Source: Hyphomicrobium_A sp964493785 (GTDB lineage Bacteria; Pseudomonadota; Alphaproteobacteria; Rhizobiales; Hyphomicrobiaceae). Taken from it: a stretch of 64,000 nt of DNA. Both the position numbers and the translations under genes were made by a program. The stretch spans positions 124,001 through 188,000 of the forward strand of contig CAZBPM010000001.1 in assembly GCA_964493785.1 (NCBI GenBank), given 5' to 3'. The notes under the pieces were generated by a model. The model was not told where the DNA came from and ran no database searches. It saw only the letters and a program-made list of their open reading frames with translations. Below are positions 15,227-25,957 of the stretch, one piece after another (the stretch's first letter is position 1; the number at the start of each line of letters is the position of its first letter).

Positions 15227-16627
15227 ATGCTTAAGCTCGGCGTAAGCCGTCTGGCAATCTCAGCAATGGCCATGCTCATGATCGCTCTCGCAACGACGAC
15301 TGCCTCTGCCGCGCCGCGCGCGTCCGAATTCAAGCTCTCGAACGGGATGGATGTCGTGGTGATCCCAGATCACCGGGCGCCGGTCGTGACGCATATGGTA
15401 TGGTACAGGGTCGGCGCGGCGGACGAGCCCAAGGGCACGTCTGGCATCGCGCACTTCCTTGAGCATCTGATGTTCAAGTCGACCGACAAGATTGCCGTCG
15501 GCGAATTCTCGAAGATCATTTCGCGGCTGGGCGGGCAGGACAATGCCTTCACCGGTCAGGACGTCACCGCATATCACCAGCGCATCGCCAAGGATCAGCT
15601 GAAGACGCTGATGGAGATGGAAGCCGACCGCATGACGCACCTGCGGCTTACCGACGACGAGGTGACGCCCGAACGACAGGTGATCATCGAGGAGCGTCGC
15701 TCGCGCATCGACAATAATCCGGGCGCCCGTCTCGACGAGCAGATGAATGCCGCGCTTTACCTTTCGCATCCTTACGGCGTGCCGGTCATCGGATGGGCAC
15801 ATGAGATGGCGAAGCTGTCGCGCGAAGACGCAATGCGCTTCTACAAGCGCTATTATGCACCCAACAATGCGATCCTGGTCGTGTCCGGGGACGTCACCGC
15901 GGAAGAGGTGAAGCGCCTCGCCGAGGAAACCTATGGGAAGATCCCGGCCAATCCCGAGGTCGATACGCGCTCGCGTCCGCAGGAGCCCGAGCACGTAGCT
16001 CCGCGCCGCGTGACGCTGAAAGATCCGCGCGCCGGCAATGCCTCGTTCCACCGCTACTACATCGTGCCGAGCTACGTCACGGCCAAGCCGGGTGAAGCTG
16101 AGGCACTGGATCTGCTGATGAAGATCCTCGCCGATGGCTCGACGAGCCGCCTCTATCGCAAGCTGGTCGTCGAGGACAAGCTGGCAGCAACCACAGGCGG
16201 AGACTACTCGGGATACAGCCTCGATTCAGGGGCCATCTCGATCTATGCGGTTGCCAACGACGGTGACCTCAAGGCGGTCGAGGCCGACGTCGACTCCGTG
16301 CTCGACGACATCCGTAAGAACGGCGTTACCGAGCTGGAGCTGGAGCGTGCCAAGAAATCGTTGACGGCCGACTACGTCTACGAAAGCGACAACCAGGCGA
16401 GCCTGGCGCGGCGTTACGGCTGGGCAGTTGCCATCGGTCGCAAGATTGAAGATGTCGAGGGTTGGCCGCAGGCCATGGCGAAGGTGACCCCAGAAGACGT
16501 CAAGAAGGCAGCGGAGGCCTATCTCGATGCTCGCCGATCGGTGACAGGTTGGCTGCTTCCCGAAGAGGACGACGGCAAGGGTGCAGCCGATCAGGTTCAG
16601 AAGCCTGTCGTGCACACGCGTTCCTAA
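15227..16627 (+). CDS. M16 family zinc metallopeptidase (catalytic subunit type)
   Basis: This is a 466-residue precursor from ATG 15227, which places a signal peptide at the N-terminus (MLKLGVSRLAISAMAMLM, cleavage near TASAAPRA). Further in-frame starts lie upstream. The inverted zinc motif HxxEH is intact in HFLEHLMF near residue 76, with the third ligand Glu in the downstream ERQVIIEERRSR segment. A second M16 C-terminal domain is present. The secreted form acts in the periplasm as a protein or peptide-degrading enzyme related to PqqL/YmxG. It pairs with the next M16 gene 26 bases away, as in heterodimeric M16B enzymes. Confidence 0.88.
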   Translation: MLKLGVSRLAISAMAMLMIALATTTASAAPRASEFKLSNGMDVVVIPDHRAPVVTHMVWYRVGAADEPKGTSGIAHFLEHLMFKSTDKIAVGEFSKIISRLGGQDNAFTGQDVTAYHQRIAKDQLKTLMEMEADRMTHLRLTDDEVTPERQVIIEERRSRIDNNPGARLDEQMNAALYLSHPYGVPVIGWAHEMAKLSREDAMRFYKRYYAPNNAILVVSGDVTAEEVKRLAEETYGKIPANPEVDTRSRPQEPEHVAPRRVTLKDPRAGNASFHRYYIVPSYVTAKPGEAEALDLLMKILADGSTSRLYRKLVVEDKLAATTGGDYSGYSLDSGAISIYAVANDGDLKAVEADVDSVLDDIRKNGVTELELERAKKSLTADYVYESDNQASLARRYGWAVAIGRKIEDVEGWPQAMAKVTPEDVKKAAEAYLDARRSVTGWLLPEEDDGKGAADQVQKPVVHTRS

Positions 16628-16652
16628 CCCGATATGCAAAGAGGCTCATGAT

Positions 16653-18032
16653 ATGGTCGCAGCCCGCTCCCTGCGCTCGGGGGTTTTCAGCATCCGCTCC
16701 GGCTCGCTTGGCGTCGCATCTTTCGTCGCTGTCGCAGTCGCATTCCTTGCCACCTTCAGCTCGCCAGCGAACGCCATGAAAATTCAGACCGTGAAAAGCC
16801 CCGGCGGCATCGAAGCCTGGCTTGTCGAGGAGCACGCCGTGCCGATGCTGGCGCTGCGCTTTGCCTTCGAGGGCGGCAGCTCGCAAGATCCGAACGGCAA
16901 GGAAGGCGTGGCGAACTTCGTGACCGCCATGCTCGATGAAGGCGCGGGCGATCTCAAGTCGCGCGAATTCCAGGAGCGCATGGAAGACCTTGCCATGCGC
17001 ATGAACTACGAGGAGGCGAAGGACGCCTTCTATGGCAACTTCCAAACGCTCACCGACAACCGGGATGAGGCTGCCAAGCTTTTGAAGCTGGCGCTCAACA
17101 AGCCTCGGTTCGACGATGACGCGGTCCAACGTATCCGCCAGCAGCTGCTCGCCTCGCTCGCTTATGCCAAGCGCGATCCCGACAAGGTGGCTCAGAACGA
17201 ATGGTATGCGACGGCGTTCGCCGGACATCCCTACGCGCGCCCGTCAAACGGGACCGAAGAGACGGTCGGCAAAATGACCGGCGCGGATCTGGAGGCCTAC
17301 CGCAAGCGCGTATTCGGCAAGGACACGCTCAAGGTCGTGGCCGTCGGCGACATCACGCCGGAGCAGCTTGGAAAGATGCTCGATGATGTGTTCGGTGACC
17401 TGCCCGCCAAGGCGGAATTGACGCCGGTGGCGAAGACCGATCCGGTCTCGGGTGGCCGTCAGACGGTCGTCGACATGGACGTGCCGCAGTCGGTTGCCGT
17501 GTTTGGTCTTGGCGCCATGCCGCGCAAGGACCCGGACTTCATGGCGGCGTTCGTGCTGAACCAGATCATCGGCGGCGGCGGATTTGCGTCGAAGCTGATG
17601 GAAGAGGTTCGCGAGAAGCGGGGCCTCGCCTACTCCGTCTACACCTACGTCTACCCCTTCCAGCACACCTCGATCTTCTCGGGCGGCGTTGCCACGCGCA
17701 ACGACATGATGGGCCAGTCGCTCGATATCATCCGCGCGGAACTGCAGAAGATGGCGGACGGCGATGTCAGCCAGACGGACCTCGACAACGCCAAGAGCTA
17801 TCTCGTGGGATCGTATCCGCTGCGTTTCGATACCAACGCGAAGATTGCCTCTCAGCTTCTGGGGCTGCGCATGGATGGCTTTGGGCCGGAGTACATCGAA
17901 GAGCGCAATGCGCTGGTGTCAGCGGTGACGCTGGATGACCTGAAGCGCGTGGCGAAGCGGCTTCTGGATACGAACAACCTCATCGTCACTGTCGTCGGCA
18001 AGCCGACGCTGCAGCAGGCGAAGAAGGGTTAG
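16653..18032 (+). CDS. M16 family protein lacking the HxxEH motif (non-catalytic partner)
   Basis: This 459-residue precursor has an N-terminal hydrophobic segment (ASFVAVAVAFLATF) and cleavage near PANAMKI. Where the catalytic subunit has HFLEH, this protein reads NFVTAMLDEG, so both zinc histidines are missing. The rest of the fold is kept: GHPYARP near 190, GGGGFASKL near 310 and REKRGLAYSVY near 320, the R/Y motif of the second domain used for substrate binding. In M16B heterodimers one subunit is catalytic and the other contributes the R/Y pair, which fits this adjacent pair. ATG 16653 is preferred because it gives the signal peptide. Confidence 0.87.
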   Translation: MVAARSLRSGVFSIRSGSLGVASFVAVAVAFLATFSSPANAMKIQTVKSPGGIEAWLVEEHAVPMLALRFAFEGGSSQDPNGKEGVANFVTAMLDEGAGDLKSREFQERMEDLAMRMNYEEAKDAFYGNFQTLTDNRDEAAKLLKLALNKPRFDDDAVQRIRQQLLASLAYAKRDPDKVAQNEWYATAFAGHPYARPSNGTEETVGKMTGADLEAYRKRVFGKDTLKVVAVGDITPEQLGKMLDDVFGDLPAKAELTPVAKTDPVSGGRQTVVDMDVPQSVAVFGLGAMPRKDPDFMAAFVLNQIIGGGGFASKLMEEVREKRGLAYSVYTYVYPFQHTSIFSGGVATRNDMMGQSLDIIRAELQKMADGDVSQTDLDNAKSYLVGSYPLRFDTNAKIASQLLGLRMDGFGPEYIEERNALVSAVTLDDLKRVAKRLLDTNNLIVTVVGKPTLQQAKKG

Positions 18033-18042
18033 TTTTTTGTTT

Positions 18043-18112
18043 GGCTGACGCAAGCTGAGAGCAGCTTTGCTTGCGGCTAGTGTCGCGCGAGTTGATGGCC
18101 GGCGCTCGCGCC
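18043..18112 (+). repeat. Dispersed intergenic repeat, copy B
   Basis: It starts GGCTGACGCAAGCTGAGAG and continues CAGCTTTGCTTGCGGC, GCGCGAGTTGATGGCC and a GGCGCTCGCGCC palindrome. It aligns with copies at 13841 and 41419 and begins 10 bases after the stop of the second M16 gene. Further palindromes (GGCGCCTTGCGCC) run on to about 18150. Confidence 0.6.
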
Positions 18113-18180
18113 GGGGCGCCTTGCGCCCTGAGCAAGGCTCGCTTCGCTTGCCTTGCTGAAGGTAAGTTTCCTCATCTCGA

Positions 18181-18279
18181 TGTCATCCTCGGGCTTGTCC
18201 CGAGGACCTAGCCATCCATCCGCTCCCAGCGTTGGAAGATGCGGCACGCTGGGTCCTCGGCATAAAGCCGAGGATGACA
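18181..18279. repeat. Palindromic intergenic element with CCTCGG ends
   Basis: The 99-base element begins TGTCATCCTCGG and ends CCGAGGATGACA, giving complementary ends; each end is itself a small hairpin (CCTCGGGCTTGTCCCGAGG and CCTCGGCATAAAGCCGAGG). I recall many rhizobial and related genomes carrying scattered GTCATCCTCGGGCTTGTCCCGAGGA-like elements between genes. It is probably a non-autonomous mobile repeat in the M16-ppa intergenic space. Confidence 0.65.
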
Positions 18280-18334
18280 ATTGAGGCGCCCGTACTGCCG
18301 AAACTTCGCTCGACTGGAGAGATAACTGGCCGCG

Positions 18335-18862
18335 CTACTTCTTTGCGCGCTCGATCGACTCGACGATGAGCCGGCGCGCTTCGCCGCTATCGCCCCAGTG
18401 GTCGATCTTGACCCACTTGCTGGGCTCGAGGTCCTTGTAGTGGCCGAAGAAGTGCTCGATCTGCTGCACCGTGATCTGCGGCAGGTCGGAATAGTTGGCG
18501 ACCTTGTCGTAACGCATGGTGAGCTTGCTGCTGGGCACGGCGATGATCTTCTCGTCGCCACCGCCTTCATCCTGCATGACGAGCACGCCCACAGGGCGAC
18601 AGTTGATGACCGCGCCAGGAATGATCGCCCGGGTATTGCAGACCAGGACGTCGATAGGGTCGCCGTCACTCGACAGCGTGTGCGGCACGAACCCGTAGTT
18701 CCCCGGATACCGCATGGGCGTGTAGAGGAAGCGGTCTACGAAGAGGGTGCCGGATGCCTTGTCGAGCTCGTATTTGATGGGCTCGCCGCCGACGGGGACC
18801 TCGATCACGACGTTGATGTCGAGGGGCGGATTCTTTCCGATCGCAATGGCGTCGAGCCGCAT
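18335..18862 (-). CDS. ppa: Inorganic pyrophosphatase (family I)
   Basis: This 175-residue protein matches family I soluble pyrophosphatase. It has the EVP and KYELDKASG segments near 21-39, RYPGNYGFVPHTL near 51-63 and the metal-binding DGDPIDVLV near 66-74 (DxDPxD). A KVANYSDLPQI strand and a C-terminal HFFGHYKDLE complete the fold. It hydrolyses PPi to 2 Pi in the cytoplasm and so drives biosynthetic reactions. Length and motifs are normal for alphaproteobacteria. It is convergent with the M16 gene pair and monocistronic by position. Confidence 0.96.
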   Translation of the reverse strand: MRLDAIAIGKNPPLDINVVIEVPVGGEPIKYELDKASGTLFVDRFLYTPMRYPGNYGFVPHTLSSDGDPIDVLVCNTRAIIPGAVINCRPVGVLVMQDEGGGDEKIIAVPSSKLTMRYDKVANYSDLPQITVQQIEHFFGHYKDLEPSKWVKIDHWGDSGEARRLIVESIERAKK

Positions 18863-19119
18863 GGTTTCTCCAAGTATGTTGGCGGAGCGTCGTAGGGCGC
18901 TCGCCGACTATGCTCTCATAGCCGGTAATATTCGCCGCACAGATGGACAAATTCCCCAGGCTTGGAAAGCTGCCTGCCGGTCGCATGTGCCATTTGAGGC
19001 CGCGTCTGGGCATATCCTTTAGTCGGATAATGGGTCGAAAACCCGGGGATGGTTGCTCATCCAAGTCCAGGCTCCGCCGAATCGACGGCTAGATTGGACC
19101 TCCACTCAGGAGGGACAGG

Positions 19120-20913
19120 ATGGCGATCCGCCAGCTATCGCCGGAGACGATCAACCGCATCGCGGCCGGAGAGGTCGTCGAGCGGCCGGCGAGTGTCGTC
19201 AAGGAGTTGACCGAGAACGCGATCGACGCCGGAGCCAGCGAGATCGAGGTGGTCGCGGTGTCGGGCGGGCTCGCGCTGATCCGGGTGACCGATGACGGCT
19301 GCGGGATGGAGGCGGGCGATCTTTCCCTGGCTGTGGAGCGGCATGCGACGTCGAAGCTGAGCGACGAGGACCTGTTCGCCGTGAGGACGCTCGGGTTCCG
19401 CGGCGAGGCGCTGCCGTCGATCGGCTCGATTGCGAAGCTGACGATCCTGTCGCGTACGCGGGGCGCGGCGGATGCGCTCTCGCTCACCGTCGACCGCGGC
19501 GCAAAGGGTAGCGTGCGGCCGGCGGCCGGGAACACCGGCACGACAGTCGAGGTGCGCGATCTTTTCTCCAGCGTGCCCGCTCGCCTCAAATTCATGAAAT
19601 CCGAACGGGCCGAGAACCAGGCCATGGGCGAGGTCGTGAAGCGGCTGGCGATGGCGCATCCCGAGGTCGGCTTCACCCTGACCACCGGCGAGCGGACCGG
19701 CCTGCGGTTTCCGCGAGAGGCGCTGGGCGACGAAGGGCTGCTGCAGCGCCTTGGCCGGATCATGGGACGCGAGTTCATGGATGACGCGGTCCCGGTGGTG
19801 GCGGAGCGCGAGGGCATCTGCGTGAAGGGCTTCGCGGGGCTGCCGACGCTGCATCGTCCCGATGCTGGCCAGCAGTTTCTTTTCGTCAACGGGCGCCCGG
19901 TCCGCGACAAGCTGCTGATCGGCGCAGTGAGGGCAGCATACGGCGATCTCATTCCGCGGGGCCGCCATCCGCTGCTGGCGCTGTTCGTGTCGCTGCAGCC
20001 GGAGGAGGTGGACGTCAACGTGCACCCGGCGAAGGTGGAGGTGCGGTTCCGTGATGCGGGGCGGGTGCGCTCGCTGCTGGTCAACTCGCTTGCGGCGTCG
20101 CTGCATGCGGCGGGGCACCGAGCGTCGGCGGCTAATGGCGCGTCGGCGCTCGATGAGCTGAGAGCGAACGTCATCGCATTCGAGCGGCCGCGTGGTGCAA
20201 CGTATTATCAGCCGTCGCGCGGAGGCATGTCCTTCGGGCTGGCCGAGGAGATGCAGGCGCCGCTCGACGTCGCGGATGGGCCGAGTGCGGACACGCGCGC
20301 ATTCGTGGCGCCGGTGGCGGAGCAGCTTCAGGATCGGCCGCTGGGCGCCGCGCGGGCGCAACTGCATGAGAACTATATCGTCGCGCAGACGCGGGACGGA
20401 ATGGTCATCGTCGATCAGCACGCGGCGCACGAGCGGCTGGTCTACGAGAGATTGAAGAACATGCTGAGCGACGGTGGCATCGCTCGGCAGGGGCTGTTGG
20501 TGCCGGTGGTCGTCGATCTCGATGGCGATGAAGCGGCGGCTTTGTCAGAGAAGGCGGATGAGCTCGCCGAGCTCGGGCTGGTGCTCGAGGCGTTCGGTGC
20601 GGGGGCGGTTGTCGTGCGCGAGGTGCCGGCGCTCATCGCCAATGGCGACATGATAGGGCTGGTGAAGGAGATCGCCGCCGACATCGTGCGCGAGGGATCG
20701 AGCAGCGCGCTCAAGGATCGGCTGATGTCGGTGCTGGCAACAATGGCGTGCCACGGAAGCGTGCGTTCGGGGCGACGGCTGACGCCGGACGAAATGAACG
20801 CGTTGCTGCGCGACATGGAAGCGACGCCGTACTCGGGGCAATGCAACCATGGGCGGCCGACTTACGTGGAGTTGAAGCTCACAGACATCGAGAAGCTGTT
20901 CGGAAGGCGGTAA
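19120..20913 (+). CDS. mutL: DNA mismatch repair protein MutL
   Basis: This 597-residue protein has the N-terminal GHKL ATPase motifs AGEVVERPASVVKEL near 15-29, NAIDAGA near 33, DDGCGM near 59 and GFRGEALPSIGS near 92. The C-terminal dimerisation domain carries DQHAAHERLVYE near residue 432, which satisfies the DQHA(X)2E(X)4E endonuclease signature. MACHGSVR and QCNHGRPT further on resemble the other metal-site motifs. So this MutL probably nicks DNA itself, as expected in organisms without MutH. ATG 19120 follows AGGAGGGA. It couples MutS recognition to strand incision. Confidence 0.96.
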   Translation: MAIRQLSPETINRIAAGEVVERPASVVKELTENAIDAGASEIEVVAVSGGLALIRVTDDGCGMEAGDLSLAVERHATSKLSDEDLFAVRTLGFRGEALPSIGSIAKLTILSRTRGAADALSLTVDRGAKGSVRPAAGNTGTTVEVRDLFSSVPARLKFMKSERAENQAMGEVVKRLAMAHPEVGFTLTTGERTGLRFPREALGDEGLLQRLGRIMGREFMDDAVPVVAEREGICVKGFAGLPTLHRPDAGQQFLFVNGRPVRDKLLIGAVRAAYGDLIPRGRHPLLALFVSLQPEEVDVNVHPAKVEVRFRDAGRVRSLLVNSLAASLHAAGHRASAANGASALDELRANVIAFERPRGATYYQPSRGGMSFGLAEEMQAPLDVADGPSADTRAFVAPVAEQLQDRPLGAARAQLHENYIVAQTRDGMVIVDQHAAHERLVYERLKNMLSDGGIARQGLLVPVVVDLDGDEAAALSEKADELAELGLVLEAFGAGAVVVREVPALIANGDMIGLVKEIAADIVREGSSSALKDRLMSVLATMACHGSVRSGRRLTPDEMNALLRDMEATPYSGQCNHGRPTYVELKLTDIEKLFGRR

Positions 20914-21081
20914 GGCGGCAGTTAGGGGAGCCGGCGCGCGGGATCGCGGCCCGTTGCCACGGCAGCGTGGCGTTAAGTTGATCTGATGCGTTCGCCGTGT
21001 ACAAAGGGTCATGGGTGTTCGCTGCATCGGGCAGCGGGCAGGTTAGCGATGGTCGGGCCGCCTCGCGGCAGGCGTGTGGCC

Positions 21082-22446
21082 ATGACCCGGAAGACCTCGT
21101 CGCGCGGCGTGCCGCGCCCCCAGATATTGGCTGAGCGGGCCTTTCTAACCCTCGAGCGCTTTCTCCATATCGAAGCGGCAAGCGGCATCGTGCTGCTGGT
21201 GGCCGCGGCGATTGCTCTCGTCTGGGCGAATTCGCCGTTCGCAGACTCGTATCACGCGCTCTGGCATGTGCCGCTATCGATCGGGATTGGCGGTTACACC
21301 TATTCGCAATCGCTGCATTTCCTGATCAACGATGGATTGATGACGGTCTTCTTCCTTGTTGTCGGGATGGAGATACGCCGTGAGATTCACGAAGGCGCGC
21401 TGAGCCGTTTCGATCAGGCGCTGTTGCCGATTGCGGCTGCGATCGGCGGCGTGGTCGTGCCAGCGCTGATATATCTCAGCGTCAACCTCGATCCCGCGCG
21501 CGCCCAAGGGTGGGCCGTTCCAGCAGCTACCGATATAGCGTTCGCCGTCGGGGTGCTGGCACTTCTGGGCCGATCCATTCCCGGCAACGTGAGGGTTTTC
21601 CTGCTCGCGCTGGCTATCATCGATGACGTGATCGCCGTGCTGATCATCGCTTTCTTCTATTCGGGTGGTCTGGATTTCAGCGGTCTCATTATTTCAGCCG
21701 TGGGCATCGTGATGATCCTTGGGCTGCATCGGATCGGGGCGGGCTCTGCTTACGCCTATATTGTTCCGGGCGCCGTCGTTTGGGTGGGGGTGCTGTTGAG
21801 CGGCGCGCATCCGACGCTCGCTGGTGTTGTGCTCGGCCTGATGACGCCAGTGGCGGCGGTGCCGATGCGCGGAGCTCCGTTGGAGACTCTGGCACGCGTT
21901 GTCGAGCAGCTGACCAATAGTGATGCCGTTGAAGCCAAGGATGCACACAGGTTGGCGCAGCCGTTGCGGGCGCTCGGCATTGCGCGGCGCGAAATGTTGC
22001 CGCCCGTGGTGCGCGTTCAGTCTGCTCTGCACCCGTGGGTGGCGTTCGGCATCATGCCGCTCTTCGCGTTGGCAAACGCGGGAGTGTCATTCGACGGTTT
22101 CAATCTATCGGCTGGCGGGGCCCAGTTCGTCGTGCTCGGCATCGCCATGGGCCTCGTCATCGGGAAACCCGCGGGTGTCGTTGCCGCGACGTGGCTGATG
22201 GTGCGCCTGAAATGGTGTCGGCTTCCCGAGGGGGTGAACTGGCACGGCGTATGGCTGATCGGCCTCCTCGCCGGTATCGGCTTCACGATGTCGATCTTTA
22301 TCGCCATGCTGGCATTCAAGGACGCGAGCCTTTTGGGCGCGGCCAAGCTGGGGGTGCTGCTCGGCTCCCTGATAGCGGCTGCCCTCGGCCTCATTTGCGG
22401 TGCATTGTACAAGAGGCATGCCCGCGCCGCGGGTTCGGCGGCTTGA
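21082..22446 (+). CDS. nhaA: Na+/H+ antiporter NhaA
   Basis: The protein is 454 residues from ATG 21082; in-frame ATGs at 20986 and 21049 are alternatives. It has eleven or twelve hydrophobic segments. Diagnostic NhaA segments are present: LMTVFFLVVGMEI near 85, PAATDIAFAVGVLALLG near 145 and AIIDDVIAVLIIAFFYS near 177, whose Asp pair is the ion-binding site. GIGFTMSIFIAMLAF near 400 carries the conserved late helix. It exchanges Na+ or Li+ for H+ across the inner membrane, giving sodium and alkaline tolerance. No NhaR gene is next to it. Confidence 0.95.
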   Translation: MTRKTSSRGVPRPQILAERAFLTLERFLHIEAASGIVLLVAAAIALVWANSPFADSYHALWHVPLSIGIGGYTYSQSLHFLINDGLMTVFFLVVGMEIRREIHEGALSRFDQALLPIAAAIGGVVVPALIYLSVNLDPARAQGWAVPAATDIAFAVGVLALLGRSIPGNVRVFLLALAIIDDVIAVLIIAFFYSGGLDFSGLIISAVGIVMILGLHRIGAGSAYAYIVPGAVVWVGVLLSGAHPTLAGVVLGLMTPVAAVPMRGAPLETLARVVEQLTNSDAVEAKDAHRLAQPLRALGIARREMLPPVVRVQSALHPWVAFGIMPLFALANAGVSFDGFNLSAGGAQFVVLGIAMGLVIGKPAGVVAATWLMVRLKWCRLPEGVNWHGVWLIGLLAGIGFTMSIFIAMLAFKDASLLGAAKLGVLLGSLIAAALGLICGALYKRHARAAGSAA

Positions 22447-22468
22447 CGGCGATCCGCTCGGGCAGGTT

Positions 22469-23053
22469 TCAGCCCTTCTTGAGGATCAGGGTCAGGCCGC
22501 GTAGCGAGCTATTGAAGAACTGGATCTCGACGACCTGCCGATCGTTGAGGACGATGACGTCCATGTTGGCGGTCAGGTCGCCGCCGCGGACGACGATGCG
22601 GAAGCCGCGCTCGGTCACCTCACCCTTGAAGTCGCCGCCGAGATTGTAGACGAGCTCGTTCCAGGTGCCGGTCAGCCGGCCATCGTTGGCGACGACCTCG
22701 CTCTTGACCTCAACCTTGCCGCCGGCAGAGGCGCAGCGGATGTTCTGCTTGAGTTGTTTGCCGTCGCCTTCGACGAAGTAGGTCGCGCGGCATTTGACGC
22801 TCTCGACCTTGCCTTCGCTCATGCCGATGCGGCCCTCGCCGACCCAGCGGCCGGCCAGTTCCTTGAAGGGCGCGGACTTCTGGACCGGGGCAGGACGCGG
22901 CTTCTCCTCCACGGCGTCCGCGTTGCCGGCGTCGTCGCTCTCAGAGGCTTCGGCGGGCGGCGTGCTGTTGTCGGAGGGGCCAGGTACGTCCTGGGCCATG
23001 GCGGCAGTCCCGAACAGGAGTGCTGCGAGAAGAGCGGCTAAGGCTGACTTCAT
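22469..23053 (-). CDS. Secreted protein of unknown function
   Basis: This 194-residue precursor has a clear signal peptide (ALAALLAALLFGTAAMA, cleavage near AQD), then a low-complexity acidic/proline linker to about residue 60. A beta-rich domain follows that starts GRWVGEGRIGMSEG and includes VKCRATYFVEG, IRCASAGGKVEV and GTWNELVYNLGG. The same order of elements occurs in the secreted protein at 51003-51401, so the two are probably paralogs. No enzymatic motif is visible. It lies convergent to nhaA. Confidence 0.72.
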   Translation of the reverse strand: MKSALAALLAALLFGTAAMAQDVPGPSDNSTPPAEASESDDAGNADAVEEKPRPAPVQKSAPFKELAGRWVGEGRIGMSEGKVESVKCRATYFVEGDGKQLKQNIRCASAGGKVEVKSEVVANDGRLTGTWNELVYNLGGDFKGEVTERGFRIVVRGGDLTANMDVIVLNDRQVVEIQFFNSSLRGLTLILKKG

Positions 23054-23271
23054 GTGCGACCGTGAAAATGTCCGACCGTGAGGTTGCTGCGTCCGCCGTT
23101 GCCCAGCCCGGACACCCGTGTGACCGGAATGTCGTTGCTATCGCTGGCAATTCCTAGTGCGACGGGGACACAGATAGCCGCATAGCACGCTAAATGCTGC
23201 AAATCTTGACGCCAATCACCCACAAGGTGAACGGCGCGGGGCAGGACGGCGGCGCCAGAGGCTGGGTCGCG

Positions 23272-23682
23272 TCAGTGGACGTCAGCCGCCTCAAGCATGG
23301 CGTTGGGGCCGCGGGGTGGTGGGCCCATCCGGTCCAACTCGTCGTATTCGCCTTCCGTGTAGACGCGCGAGCGCGTGAGGAAGCGGAGCCCTTCGGGGGA
23401 TTCCAGCGAGAAGCCGGAACCGCGGCCGGGCACGGCGTCGATGATCAGGTGGGTGTGCTGCCAATATTCGAATTGCGAGCCGGAGATGTACACCGGGCAG
23501 CCGGCGATGGCGCCAAGGAAGACGTCGCGCTCGCCGATCTTGAATTCGTTGCGGGGGTAGCACATCGGGGCACTGCCGTCGCAGCAGCCGCCCGACTGGT
23601 GGAACAACAGCGGGCCGTTCGCCGCGATCAGCTTTTCGATCAGCGCTGTGGCTGCGGGCGTGACCGTGACTCGCTCGACCAT
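23272..23682 (-). CDS. DUF779 domain-containing protein
   Basis: This 136-residue protein contains LLFHQSGGCCDGSAPMC near residues 25-41, followed by FLGAIAGCPVYISGSQFEYW, the hallmark of DUF779. The family is commonly encoded next to NAD-dependent aldehyde dehydrogenases, as here, where an aldehyde dehydrogenase lies two genes upstream on the same strand. The paired cysteines could bind a metal. Its role is not established but is presumably linked to aldehyde metabolism. It lies 25 bases after the isochorismatase-like gene. Confidence 0.85.
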   Translation of the reverse strand: MVERVTVTPAATALIEKLIAANGPLLFHQSGGCCDGSAPMCYPRNEFKIGERDVFLGAIAGCPVYISGSQFEYWQHTHLIIDAVPGRGSGFSLESPEGLRFLTRSRVYTEGEYDELDRMGPPPRGPNAMLEAADVH

Positions 23683-23707
23683 TTGCGTCTCCTTGCCTCC
23701 CGTCGCC

Positions 23708-24310
23708 CTATGCGGGGATCGACTTTGCGGAGGGTACCACGATGGCGAATATGTCAGCTAACGCCGTCAGGGCGCCGTTGTGCACGGCCTCTGCGGGCAG
23801 GGTGCCGCCGAGCGGGTTGGGAAGCGAGCGGGTTGCCGTCGCGTTGCCAACGACAGTCGGGCGGTAGCCGTGGTTGAACGCGGCGCGGGCCGTAGAGTTC
23901 ACGCACACGTGGGTCATGAAGCCGGCAAGGACGAGGTCGGTGACGCCCAGCTTCTTCAATTCGGCGTCGAGGGTCGTCTGCTCGAATGAGCTTGGGTACG
24001 CCTTGGTGATAACGGTCTCGCCGGGCTTTGGGGCTACGGGTTCGGCGATGGCACCGATGTCGGCACGGACGTCGTAGGGGGAGCCGGGGCCGGCATCGTG
24101 CTGGATATGAATGACGGGCGTGCCGGCGTCACGGGCGCGCTGCAGCAGCGCAGCACATTCGGCGAGGGCAGGCTCGACGCCATCCAACTGCATGATGCCG
24201 TGGCGATACGTGTTCTGGCAGTCGATCAGGATAAGGGCGGATTTCGATAGCGGTGCGGGCTGATCCGGCAGGGCCAGCAACGAGCGCAGCGTGGGGCGTG
24301 CTTCGGTCAT
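23708..24310 (-). CDS. Isochorismatase-like cysteine hydrolase
   Basis: The protein is 200 residues from the ATG at 24310 (GGAG upstream; a longer start at 24328 is weaker). The catalytic triad of this superfamily is visible: Asp in LILIDCQNTY near residue 29, Lys in VITKAYPSSF near 102 and Cys in GFMTHVCVNSTAR near 137, preceded by the usual cis-peptide region. Such enzymes hydrolyse amides such as nicotinamide, N-carbamoyl compounds or isochorismate. It stands between DUF779 and aldehyde dehydrogenase genes, possibly in one operon. The substrate is unknown. Confidence 0.85.
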   Translation of the reverse strand: MTEARPTLRSLLALPDQPAPLSKSALILIDCQNTYRHGIMQLDGVEPALAECAALLQRARDAGTPVIHIQHDAGPGSPYDVRADIGAIAEPVAPKPGETVITKAYPSSFEQTTLDAELKKLGVTDLVLAGFMTHVCVNSTARAAFNHGYRPTVVGNATATRSLPNPLGGTLPAEAVHNGALTALADIFAIVVPSAKSIPA

Positions 24311-24328
24311 GGGGAGCTCCGATGGCAA

Positions 24329-24364
24329 AGCAGCGCGGCGTTGGGGCCGCGCTGCTGCTTTTTT
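24329..24364 (+). terminator. GC-rich hairpin with T-run between isochorismatase and aldehyde dehydrogenase genes
   Basis: Perfect 11-base arms AGCAGCGCGGC and GCCGCGCTGCT flank a short loop. Six Ts at 24359-24364 follow on the + strand, while only three follow on the minus strand. The flanking genes both read on the minus strand, so it may partly terminate the aldehyde dehydrogenase transcript or block antisense transcription. Confidence 0.55.
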
Positions 24365-24425
24365 CAGTTGGCGCCGGCGTCAACCGCGAGGGTCGCCCGC
24401 CGACGCCGAAGGGCCATGCGCGGCC

Positions 24426-25957
<1,532 letters not shown>

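Noticed and set aside
19089..20430. Long minus-strand frames opposite mutL (up to 431 codons)
   Set aside because: High G+C makes long antisense frames common; mutL on the + strand has all family motifs, and the antisense products are arginine-rich and featureless.
23194..23877. 227-codon + strand frame opposite DUF779
   Set aside because: DUF779 and the isochorismatase-like genes on the minus strand have clear motifs; the + frame is antisense.
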